DNA of 64,000 nt from Roridomyces roridus (lineage: Eukaryota > Basidiomycota > Agaricomycetes > Agaricales > Mycenaceae). The DNA lies in NCBI GenBank assembly GCA_029378245.1, contig JARKIF010000046.1, forward strand, positions 186,001 through 250,000. Reading direction: 5' to 3'. The translations under genes and the position numbers were made by a program. Below the pieces are notes generated by a model. The model worked only from the letters and a program-made list of their open reading frames with translations. It was not told where the DNA came from and made no database searches. Each line of letters starts with the position of its first letter. The stretch's first letter is position 1. Of this stretch, positions 20,342 to 29,880 are shown piece after piece.

Positions 20342-21250
20342 GGAATTAATGTTCTGCATGGAACAACTCAACAATTCCGGAGTAAAACAGACAATGTTTG
20401 CTTCGAACATCAGTCTCAGGAAAATACGAGTTCCACAAAGTGCCGCACAACTACCGCACAACTACCGCGCAACTGCCGCAGCTACTGCTTTCTGCAAAAG
20501 AACTGTTGGCAATGATCTTGAGTGAACTCTGAGAGTGCCCGGACGGCGTCAACAGACTCAGAGGAGCCGCCGGACCGTTGAGACTGATACTGACTTGTTT
20601 ACCTAAAATTGCCGTATCTTGGGTTTGAACTGTTGTATGGAGGAACGGACACCAGTAAGTTGCGCACAAATCATAGAACTATCCAAATGTGGGTTTGTCC
20701 CAAAAATAAAAAATTGGAAGAGAAGTGCGGCAGTTTCACAACTGCCGCTTCTGGTGTCACGCTACCGCGGTGTCACGCCGCTTAGGTACCGCACTGCGGT
20801 GCGGCAGTTACCGCTTTGCCGCAGCTTTTAAAAATTTGCCGCAACTTTTTGGTTCAGCTGCCGCACTGCAAGTGGTACTTTGCCGCAGCTGACCGCAAGG
20901 TGCCGCACTGGACCGATTTTAGTATGCAACTATAGTTCAAAAAATGGATGATCTATGTTCGATTCGGGGCTCTTTGGGACTCGAGATACAGTAGCTTTAC
21001 ATCAATGGGCAATTCATTGTAAGGGAAGGCTCCAACCCTCTGAAGTATAGTTCAAAAACAGATGAAACGGGCTCAATGGTGGGTGACTCAGGACTCGAGA
21101 TACAATAATGTTACATACACCAGTAATTCGTGCACGGGGGAGAGTTCGATGATATAAAACAGCTTGCTGTGAATTTACCTACCGCAGCTGCGTGCCGCAC
21201 CACTACCGCAACTACCGCTGCGGCAGCAGTGCGGTAGTTTCTGTAGGCCC

Positions 21251-21730
21251 AACATCAAGTTGGGTTAGACGGACGAAGTGAAGAAGGGATTCGTTGAATG
21301 TGAATCGCAAATGCTGAGGAATCGCTCTTGTCAGTGCCTTCATTCTTTGGCAGAAAAAAAAAGAGCTTGACGCACGGTGAACGATGGGAGCTCGATGCTG
21401 TTGAGACTTTCCGCGGGGAGAGGTTAGACTGAATGGAATATCCATGATTCTGGGTAAGTAGCTCGCCATGCGAAGCCCAGTTCATGAAAGGAACGTCCAA
21501 TGCCGATAGTATTACGGAGGGAAAGATTCGTGACTGGGAAGGATAGACCCAGGACCGACTGACGAGTGCTGATGCGCAGAGATCTCGTCGGGAGTGGACG
21601 AAGCTGAGAGTGCCAGAAGTTCTGGAACATCAAGAGGGGTTTCCGAGCAAGACATTCGGTGCGTGAAATGGGTTGCCTTCTCGACTGGACTTCGAGATCA
21701 GTCCTGGGACCTGAAGGAAACACGAACACG
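21251..21730 (-). pseudogene. 5' part of the gene split by the 5.2-kb transposon
   Basis: Minus-strand coding sequence ends at the transposon edge with RFTFNESLLHFVRLTQLDV. An upstream segment reading ESLNSIELPSFT is joined to it by a possible 38-nt intron (GTGCGT...GAAG, near 21340-21377). Farther upstream, NVPELLALSASSTPDE looks coding. The protein resembles the leucine-rich part of F-box-like proteins. The first exon could not be fixed. The gene would have been transcribed away from the plus-strand F-box gene at 21969, sharing a short intergenic promoter region. Confidence 0.5.
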
Positions 21731-21968
21731 CACCGGGTAAAATCGCAATTCTAGCCGGCTTCACCTTTCACGAATCACACTGACGAGGTGCACTTAGAAC
21801 GGATGGTGGTGTTACGGTGAGAAGAGACACCGTGCCTGGACTCAGGGGCTGGCCGGATCACACCGTCATCCGGGCGATGTCATCATGACTCAATCGGAGT
21901 CGGCCACAGTCGGCCACGCGTCTTTATAACCTGCCATTGACCTGCCACCGTTCTTCCATCGCACTCGC

Positions 21969-24585
21969 ATGGCTTCCTCCATCGCTCCCCTTCCGTTCTC
22001 TTCCACCGATTCCCTCCCCGAATTCAATATGAGCCACCGTCCTTTCCCACCGTGGGACTTGGAAATCCGTGAGTCACAGACATCGGAGTCCGGACTGCGC
22101 CCTCAATCTCCCAGTGAACTATGTGACTCTCGACACATGGACTTCGTTGCGTGTCCCAAAGTCCAAAGCCTTTGAAGACCTCAGCATGTTCCCCAGTATG
22201 CATCTGGACATCATCCTCGAGGTCCGTCGAGAGTCGATCTCCTGCACTGCGCTAACGTCTTCGCTCGCAGGTCTTCAGCCACCTACACCCACTGGACCTC
22301 CTCAGCGTTGCCCGCTCCTGTCGTGAATTCCGCGATTTGCTCCATTCGCCCACCGCCGAATCCACTTGGTGGAATGCCTTCACTGGCGATGGGAGCGTCG
22401 AGCATCCGGTGCCTATGCCGACGCCGCCTCCTAAATCAATACCCACCGCACGTCGCTGGGCGGCTCTGATATACGGACACAATATCTGCGACGTATGCCT
22501 GAATCGCTCTCGTCAGCCACTTACTAACGCCACACAGGAATGTGGGGCATCGGAAACGGTGCCGGATTTCTACCTCTGGCGGAGGCTTTGTACCGGGTGT
22601 ATGAATGATCTGTGCGTCTCGTCGTTTTGTTTGACTTCTTCTCATCTGGCTGTAGACTGTGCACGGAACTTCCAGGCTACGCTCTTGGCCACGAAATTTA
22701 CAATCTCATCCCGAAAACCACCCGCTGTGGTACGACTTCATTACCCTGTATCGTTTGTTTCCGAGTCTGACGTTCCTAGTTGGGGACGTTCTAGAGGGAT
22801 GGGCAGATCCTCCACAATTCGATCCCGCTGAGGGTAAAGCCATTTTGGAGCTCTACGAGCGGTACAAGTTTGCGGACGACCCCACCGAATTGAACCGTTA
22901 CATCGAATGGCAGAAGGCTGTTGTTGAGGAGATTGAATCCGTAAGTTTAGCTCATCCGTCGCTGCTTAAATAATCATCGCTAATTTTCTTCAGGCTGCGG
23001 ACAAGTGCATTAAGTGAACCAATGAATTGATGGAGGCCCTCGAAACGCGACATGCGAAGTGGCGTCCGCGAATCCTATCTAGGTGTGTATTCTCGTTCAA
23101 GTCATACGCAACTCACTCCCTTCCCAAGGGTGGAGAAGCGATTCTCGAAAGATGGCTGGGACAAAGAGGACATCGAGGAGGCTTCATGGAGCTACCGCGA
23201 GAGTATTCACCTCTACAGGGTATCCGTTGTCAGCCGCAGATGTACGTCCCATTCCAAAATTTCAAGCCGTACGCAATCTCACTCTGTGATAGTTTGGCGG
23301 CGTATACGCTCCTTCATCATCCCCGAAGTCTCGGCAGCGTATACACGGCGACTGGAAGCAGAACGACGCATTCTCATCTCGGAGCGCAAATCCGCAGTAA
23401 AAGGCTGGGTCCTCAACACCCTCAGCACGCCCGTCCTGGGCTCAAGTACCATCTTCTACCCACCGCCGCATAATGTTTGCAATTTTCCTGGTTTCATACC
23501 GCTGGTAGACGACCCCTCCGATGATCCGCTGGCCCCGGACGACCCACGTCTCCTCAGTGCGTTGGAAGAAGCTGTGGGGTTGGTGGACAAGTGGTGCCTC
23601 AAGCAGAAAGCCCTCCTCGCTGCGCTGTTTCCTGTGTCTGCTGGGATTGGCGATGACGTACTCACCCTCGCCACTTCCGTGTTCCGCATACCCCTCTGGA
23701 ACTGGGACGGCCCTCTCCGTTGGGCGGTCGTAGTCGGTTGGTCAGGTGCGCAGCAATATCTGCATTACTTTGAGTCCGGCGCACCTGTACATGAGGGTCG
23801 TGTGCGGGAAGTGGAGGTTTGTGAACGAGGAGCTGAAACAGCGCGGTACCTGGTAGGCCTTCTGGGGCTACGGCAGGCTGCAAATGTTACAGAGGCTGAC
23901 ATGGACCGTGTGGGCGCGCGCTTCGTGTGTGCGCAGTGTCCTATCGTCAAGCCAGGACGGGCTGCGTTTCCTTGGCGCGAGTGTGTGCGTATTCCTCTTT
24001 CCTCCTGTCAAATGCCAAATTGAACTACAAACAGATTGAACATGATGTAGGACACAGCGACGACGACGATCTAAACCCCCACACCGTCCCTTCGTGGTTG
24101 TTGCTCTCTGCAGTCGCGACGCAAGACGTGCTCAGACGCGAGGGCGATGAACACTCTACCGGTAAAATCCCCCACTGGCCTTGCGCTGTCGCCGTGCCGG
24201 GACGTGATGGGGCAAATTCGTGCGTTTCTTTAGGGTATCCAACTTCCACTAATCCTCACGCAGAGTCAGAACTGGACCCGGACCCCGACGCACCCTCGTC
24301 TTCCAACCGTCATACATCAGATACCCCCGACTCCGGCGCGCCTTCCTCAACGAAGCGGGTGCACACCCCGCCATATACCGGTGTAAACAATGCGCGGCGG
24401 ATCGGCCCCATAATGTCAAGCTCTTTTCGGGACGGTCGATTCAGGCGCATGTGGTTGATCGGTGAGTTTTGCCCATTCGTGGTTGGTTGATCTCGGGATG
24501 TTGATTTGTCTGAATTTTCAGGCATTCCGTGGACGCGCCCGGGGGGGAGGATTGGACGAAGGAGGAGCTGTTTGTGTCGCTTTAG
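21969..24585 (+). CDS. F-box protein with C-terminal C2H2-like motif; one in-frame TGA
   Basis: Twelve exons can be set: 21969-22068, 22115-22221, 22271-22492, 22538-22611, 22656-22729, 22780-22940, 22994-23082, 23129-23241, 23293-23984, 24035-24219, 24264-24461 and 24522-24585. They keep one frame over 692 codons apart from a TGA at 23015-23017. The F-box is MHLDIILEVFSHLHPLDLLSV, with WW and CD.C zinc-like residues after it. The C-terminus has C-x2-C (CKQC), then QAHVVDRH, a C2H2-like finger. This F-box plus C-terminal finger design is common in Agaricomycetes; a ubiquitin-ligase receptor role is assumed. Use of an acceptor 42 nt downstream (AG at 23034-23035) would remove the TGA and keep the frame, so the gene could still make a 678-residue protein. 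Otherwise it is a very recent pseudogene. Confidence 0.72.
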
Positions 24586-24839
24586 ACCATCGCTCGCGGC
24601 GAGTCGTATTCGAACCTATGTAATCATACCCTCTTTGACCCAGGTGCTGAATACTTGAATACTTTGCGGCCGTTTTTATAGATTCATATTTGGAACAAGT
24701 CCCTCACATCCGGCAAAGTTCGGACGATAATAAACGACTGAAATCTGTAGAATGTAAGTACTTGGATTTTGCTTTGCGCAGTAGCATGTAGCGTATATAA
24801 ACAGTTTGAATTCATCCCCGGAGCGCAATCCGATACAAT
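24586..24839. other. Short spacer
   Basis: AT-rich DNA after the F-box gene. It includes the expected 3' untranslated region and no recognisable gene. Confidence 0.3.
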
Positions 24840-25702
24840 CCGCGAAATTGCAGAGAGCAATCCGGATTCACCTAATCGTACTACCCAAATTCCTACGATA
24901 CGACAATTTCATACAATCGTCACATACCACGGAGCTTTCTCCATGGGTTCAAATTCTATAACATCGCAAGTCAGTTCACAACCAATTCACAGATGGACGA
25001 CGTACCCAAATGCCACGCAGTCCTCGATGCGAAAAGACCTTCTGGAGCTGACACGGCTCATGAGCCAGTTCTTTGGCTTCTGTCTCTAATAGCGTCCACA
25101 TGTCCAGGATCAGGGCTCGGAGGCGATGACGATGACGATGCTCGGGGCGGATGGTAGAGATGACCCAGAAATCTTCATTGAAAGAGTAGCTCAACCACAC
25201 CCTGACCTGTTGGAGTCGGTGGAAGCAGGATATGTCTTGGGTTCCACGCGGCTAATTTACTCAATCAGTCCGGGCGATGTATCGTTGAGGGTCGCAGTAC
25301 ACACATACATGGGGGACAATACTTCGATGTTGGCAATTCCAGCAGAGATTCGGAAAATACACCGGAGATCGAACCGCACCATTCGAAAGCCTTGATATCC
25401 GAGATATCGGAAGGACAGCTGGGGTGTCGTAGCCAACGCTGTATTGCCTGTGGTGATGATGTGATGCAAGTGAACGACTCGAGTTTGCTTCGCCGACGCG
25501 CGAGTCCGGCAGACCCAGGGTCCGGCGAAGTTTCGACGGCGAAGTTCTTGCCGGGATTGAACGAGAGATGCTTGATCATCGGACTCGAAACAATTGAGCT
25601 TGGAATGGAGGAGTCCAGGAGCGACAGACGAGAGCAGACGCTCGAAGATTTTCTGGAGTGTCGGCGAAGCTCAGGATGGCATCCAAAAGCTGGAACTCCC
25701 AT
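24840..25702 (-). pseudogene. Broken F-box gene, partial copy of the gene at 26236-27344
   Basis: The minus-strand sequence matches pieces of the neighbouring F-box gene. The F-box part (TPENLRASALVCRSWTPPFQ) is fused by a deletion to a middle part (IKHLSFNPG ... RWLRHPSCPSDISDIKAFEW), which lines up with NNLSFNLG ... RWLRDPSCPFDVSGLKAFQC in the intact copy. About 100 residues between them are missing and the frame breaks afterward. A 3' portion similar to the intact gene's second exon runs down to about 24840. It is too damaged to make a working protein. Confidence 0.7.
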
Positions 25703-25969
25703 GTAGTGTTGTTGAGAGAGGTGAGCTTGAGAGGCAGAGTGTATGCCTATCGAAAACGGTGCACCTCATATACCAGACATAACGGCGACTTGATGCGCAC
25801 GAAAGCAATACCAATACCACTCGGGAGAACAATACTAAGAGTCCGAGTCATTGATGTGGCGCAATGGCAACGGCGTGGGTCCAAGTCGAGAAGATGTGCA
25901 ATATGGAACAAAAGAGGGTTTGGCCAGAACTGCACAGCGCACGCGCTGCTTGATTTAGAGTGTAAAGAA

Positions 25970-26280
25970 ATCCGCTATAGCCGCCGTAATGAAAACCTCA
26001 GACAATCCTTGTATTCCACGGCGTTTCCTCGACGGCGTCAAATTCTACACCATCAAGTCAGGGAACAATAAATTCAAAGAGGAAGGCTCAGCGCACCCCA
26101 ATGCAACGTAGTCTTCGCCTGAAATAACTCGCTAGATTCACCCTCACCTCTGGACTCGCACCTCAGACAATCCTCGTATACCACGGCGGTTCCTGGACGG
26201 CGTCAAATCCTACACCATCCCAAGTCAGTCCAAATTCAAGGGGGAACGTTTCGCGCACCCCAATGCAACACAGTCTTCGG
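25970..26280 (-). repeat. Tandem copies of the F-box gene 3' end
   Basis: The words CCTCAGACAATCC, TACCACGGCG, GACGGCGTCAAAT and CGCACCCCAATGCAAC occur at about 25998-26110 and again at 26163-26275. A third, weaker copy lies near 24895-25020. The last of the three in genome order belongs to the intact gene's 3' end. The pattern shows at least two local duplication events of the gene tail. Confidence 0.65.
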
Positions 26281-27344
26281 GTCAAGCTGCCCGAAATAAC
26301 TCGCCAAATTCATCCGCACCTCCGCGGTCGCCAAGATCACATGGGTGTGCACCGTCTTGATATGTGAGAAAACGCTCTGGAGATGACGCAGCTCGTGAGC
26401 CAGTGCTTTGGCCTCTGCGTCTTCTAGCTGAGACACGTGTAGTTGAAGTGCTTGGAGGCGATGACGATCCTCGGAACGGATGGTGGATATGACGCCGAAA
26501 TCTTCGTCAAAAGGGTAGGTTAGCTCGAGGTCGAGTTGTTGGAGTCGGCGGAAGCGGGAGATATCGTGGGTCCGACGGGGCTATGGTATTCTATCAGTCT
26601 GAGAGACTGAAACTTGAGAGAGGTACGCACGTCGATGAGAGAGAATATTTCGATACTACGAAGTGAAGGAGCGAGAATTTCTGCAAATACACCGCGGATC
26701 GAATCGTTGCATTGGAAAGCTTTGAGACCCGAGACGTCAAACGGGCAGCTGGGATCCCGGAGCCAGCGCCCAATTTTATCCAACGATTTGGTACAGCCGA
26801 ACGACTGTAGCTTGATTCGCTTGGGCCTGCCAGGCGCGGGGTTCGGTGAGTTGCCTGGGTCGAAATCGGGTCCGAGATTGAACGAAAGATTGTTGATCGT
26901 ATGTGAGCATCTGTCCCATATGTGCAGGAAGTCGTCACTACGGCGAAAGTTGCAGGAGATCGTCACGGAGACGAGGGCGGGGCTGCTGAGAAATTTCTGA
27001 AGGGTGTAGGCTACACGACGGTCATGGGCGCTGCGACCATGGACGCCGAGGGTATGTACCCGAGAGAACGAGATATGAGCGAATCTGGGTAGGACAGACT
27101 GTGGCAAGTCGATGAGATTGAGCGTCTTGATCAAAGGGATGAGGTGCGGCGAACGCTGCAGCGCTGATAGCAGAAGACGGGGGTGGAACTCTTCGTCGTG
27201 GAAGTAGATGCTCGAAAACAACCGAGCTTGGGAAGGGAGAGTCCAGGAGCGACAGACGAGGGCTGAGGCCTTTAGGTCTTGTGGAGCGTGGACGGAGCTC
27301 AGGATGAGGTCGAGAAGCTCCGGAATCTTGAGTGGATTTCCCAT
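26236..27344 (-). CDS. F-box/LRR-like protein, intact, two exons
   Basis: Exons 27344-26631 and 26580-26236 (intron 50 nt, GTGCGT...CATAG) give 352 residues. The F-box is at the very N-terminus (MGNPLKIPELLDLILSSVHAP, then ASALVCRSW). Leucine-rich segments follow (LIKTLNLIDLPQ, VHTLGVHGR, LRSIEIFSLI). The second exon supplies a helical C-terminus with QLEDAEAKALAHELRHLQ. A role as SCF substrate receptor is assumed from the family. It has one damaged partial copy downstream (24840-25702) plus extra copies of its 3' end, so this locus has been duplicating locally. Confidence 0.8.
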
Positions 27345-29078
27345 GTAGTTCTAGCATAAGGTCAGTGAAGAGGCGAGTCTTCAGCTTCAGTCGCAAGTAC
27401 CGAGTGTGGCAAGGGAGGATGGCGGCAGGAAGCAAGTTTGTTTTGATCAAGTTTTGATCGGCAACAATCCCGACTTGTCTCCGACCACCATGATACATGA
27501 ATGCCACCACGACTTGTTCTTTCTGGTCGACACCTGCGCCTGTGTATGGGAGCTGAGGGTCTGGAAATGGCCCTAGATCTATAACGGGCCTTCACTGTGT
27601 CCTTCGGTGCGTCTCGACTGCTGCTGCCCCTTCATTTCTGAGACGATTTCTTTCCAGGCTGCTGGGCGAGCCATGCTTCCGTGGACGTCCTAATATCGCT
27701 GTTGAATGTGAAGTTGGGCGTCAAGGTGTGTCTCGAGTACTTTTTACCCGTTCTGTGAAGCTGACGAGTCAGGTCCTTCACGGCCCTATTAGTATTAAAT
27801 ACTATTAGGTCTCGGCAGCTCGTCTCAACAACCTTGCTTGACGCAGCCATCGTGCACATTCTTCGTCATACCGTACCCTTGCCTCCCGAGCTAGGGTCCC
27901 CAGACACCCGCATCGTCCACCGATATCCGATGCAGCGACGGACCTGATAGTCCGAATCTCCTCGTGATGCCGGTCTTGGGAGTCCTCCACGCACATCGTT
28001 TTTGCGAGAGCGACACCCTTGTGGTCCCTCTTCGCCCTCCTTATTCCCAGTTGTCAGGGCTCAAGACCCTCGTCACTCGTATCGGCCGCTCACGGACGCT
28101 CGCTGTCTGGGCGGTGGCTAGCTTCCTCACGCCAGCTCCAAGGTCGCCGACTGGTCGGTCAAGATCGCCAATCATACACACTCTGCGTCAGCCATCCGAC
28201 CCATCTGCGTGCTCGTCGCCAATGCCTCGTCACACCTGTCACATGGCGCACGCTCGCTCTCAGTAGCGGTGTCGCAGTGCCCGAGGACATTCATAGGGCG
28301 TCTGAACGTCTCATTGCACTCTCCAGGCTCGCTGGAGCCCCTTTACCACACCACCGGCGACCCTGGGATGCAATTGCCTGCGCCGCCTCCCTCTCGCTAC
28401 TCATACGGGTGATTGCACTGCATACCGCCAGCATGATTCCCGTCTACCCCATCCGCGCCACCTTCCTCGCCCGTTGTCTGCCCATCATCACTCGCATGGC
28501 AAGATGAACGTCAGGGAGGCCCGGCTCTGCTTCGTCGTCAGGCTATCATCGCCTCTTTTGAGATGGTGGGGGAATCCTCCTCCGCGCCGTGCAGTGCTGC
28601 ATCCGCCTCGGCTGCACCGTCCACGGCGAGCTGGCCACGCTCCGAGGTCTCGTAAACCTGTCCCGCTTGCCCCGCGTGCTTTGTCTTGCTATCGCTGTCA
28701 TTGCACCTCTCTTCCCTCGTACCCGGAACGATCGGAGGGCAGAGCACGGCCGACCCGATATCCGTACCTTGCTTCGTCCCTCTGGCGCTGCGTTCTTTCC
28801 CTGAGCATGCACTTGCTGCTTTGGATTTAGATATCACTGGTGTCGGGAGCAGTATATGTATATATCTGGCGGCCGCTTCCAGCTCCCGTAGCGACCCCAC
28901 GGCTCGTTCCAATGCTACGTCCCTTCAACGCGATGTTCTTATCCTTTTAGCGTGTCCTCTGTCGTGCCTACAATACACATTTTCGCTTGCTCAGAGTGAA
29001 TTTCCTTATTTGGAGTCGGGCGGTTAGGTGTTGATCATTGTTTGCACGCTGCTCGAGGTGGACACGCTGATCTCACAC
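27345..29078. other. Spacer without a supported gene
   Basis: 1.7 kb. The first part contains the F-box gene promoter. A minus-strand frame at 27632-27859 encodes 75 residues (MCTMAASSKVVETSC and on) with no known relative. Several C-rich plus-strand frames at 28000-28830 have the biased composition of random GC-rich DNA. Nothing here can be named. Confidence 0.35.
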
Positions 29079-29880
29079 TCAGATGCTTCGAATGGAAGTC
29101 CAGCTCGCATCCTTCCTTCCCAAGCGCATACGCGAATCATTCAGCGCGGGGTGCGCGGTGAGCGACTGCGAGTCGGCACCGTTACTCATGAACGGGAATG
29201 CGGACACGTTCGAAATTGCCGGGATGGCTGACTGACTCGACCGGATTTCTGTTTCTCTGTCAATCTGCACCGACTCCATCGCTGATTTGTTGCTGAACGG
29301 CTCATTTCGGTGTGTGACGGGCCACGGAATCTCGTTGTTCAAACACAGATGCTTGAGAGCCGGCAACAGAGGTAGTTAACAAAAGGGTGTCCTCTTCGTC
29401 AATCTCGTCGAAGATGTCGATGTGTGTGACCAAAAATGACTCTGAGACCAAGAGCCATCCGCGCGACGTGGATGTTGGAGAGTACGGCGAGGAGCTGAGG
29501 AGAGCAGAAGTGCCCGATAGCGGCAAGGCTCGTCACGCCGCTGCAGACGGTGAGGGCTTGGAGCATCCTCCGTGCTCCAAACGCAATCAGCCCGGGTGTA
29601 GCCGTCGAGAAAGAGGTGTCGAACTGCAGTTGCAAGGAATGGAGGTGGCTTGGACTTGATTGCGTCAAGGATTCTTGGATGTTGGCCTGAACGACGACCC
29701 TATACAAAAAGGGCTCGATCCTGCGGAGATTTGAGCGAAGATGGGTGAAAGATCGAGTGGCTCTTCCTACCAGGCAAGAACTCGAGTCGCGACCCGAAGG
29801 AGACTGGGTATGACGGATGGATGAGCAAGGGCCACCGTTTCGAAGATCTCCCGCTCCAATTCCACAGGAAGAAGTCCCAT
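29079..29880 (-). pseudogene. F-box-like pseudogene (LPVELEREIFE type)
   Basis: Exon 1 is 29880-29771: MGLLPVELEREIFETVALAHP, then LLRVATRVLAW. A 50-nt intron (GTAGGA...CCGCAG) leads to WIEPFLYRVVV, HLHSLQLQFD and VTSLAAIGHF. This is a large mushroom family that begins LPLELEREIFE and continues RV..W.EPLLYRV. In exon 2 the frame breaks at a short CA run near 29420-29435. The expected continuation (THIDIFDEIDEED, then LPLLPALKHLCLNNEIPW) follows in a different frame down to 29079. One frameshift in a microsatellite-like run explains it. Confidence 0.7.

Larger units (their letters stand above)
16031..21250. mobile_element. 5220-bp TIR transposon (Mutator-like?) with CCGC-core word arrays
   Basis: The ends are inverted repeats of about 25 bp: GGGCTTACAGAAACTGCCGC at left, GGGCCTACAGAAACTACCGC at right read inward. 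The element is flanked on both sides by AACATCAAG (16022-16030 and 21251-21259), a perfect 9-bp target-site duplication. Nine-base duplications and G-rich termini are usual for Mutator-like (MULE) elements. Hexamer-to-octamer words of the form TGCCGCAC / TACCGCA occur about thirty times by eye, clustered at 16040-16150, 18080-18110, 18335-18395, 20435-20480, 20720-20920 and 21180-21240. The only supported gene inside encodes a WRKY-GCM1-type zinc-finger protein. No transposase catalytic domain is seen, so it is probably non-autonomous. A second element is nested at 16371-17851. A solitary end-like copy lies at 48314-48373. Confidence 0.85.

Noticed and set aside
16040..21240. The CCGC-core words as a CRISPR array or satellite
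   Set aside because: They are irregularly spaced, in both orientations, and confined to a TIR element with a target duplication.
28000..28830. Plus-strand frames resembling a repeat-containing protein
   Set aside because: Frames overlap one another, have no consistent intron borders and show only compositional bias.
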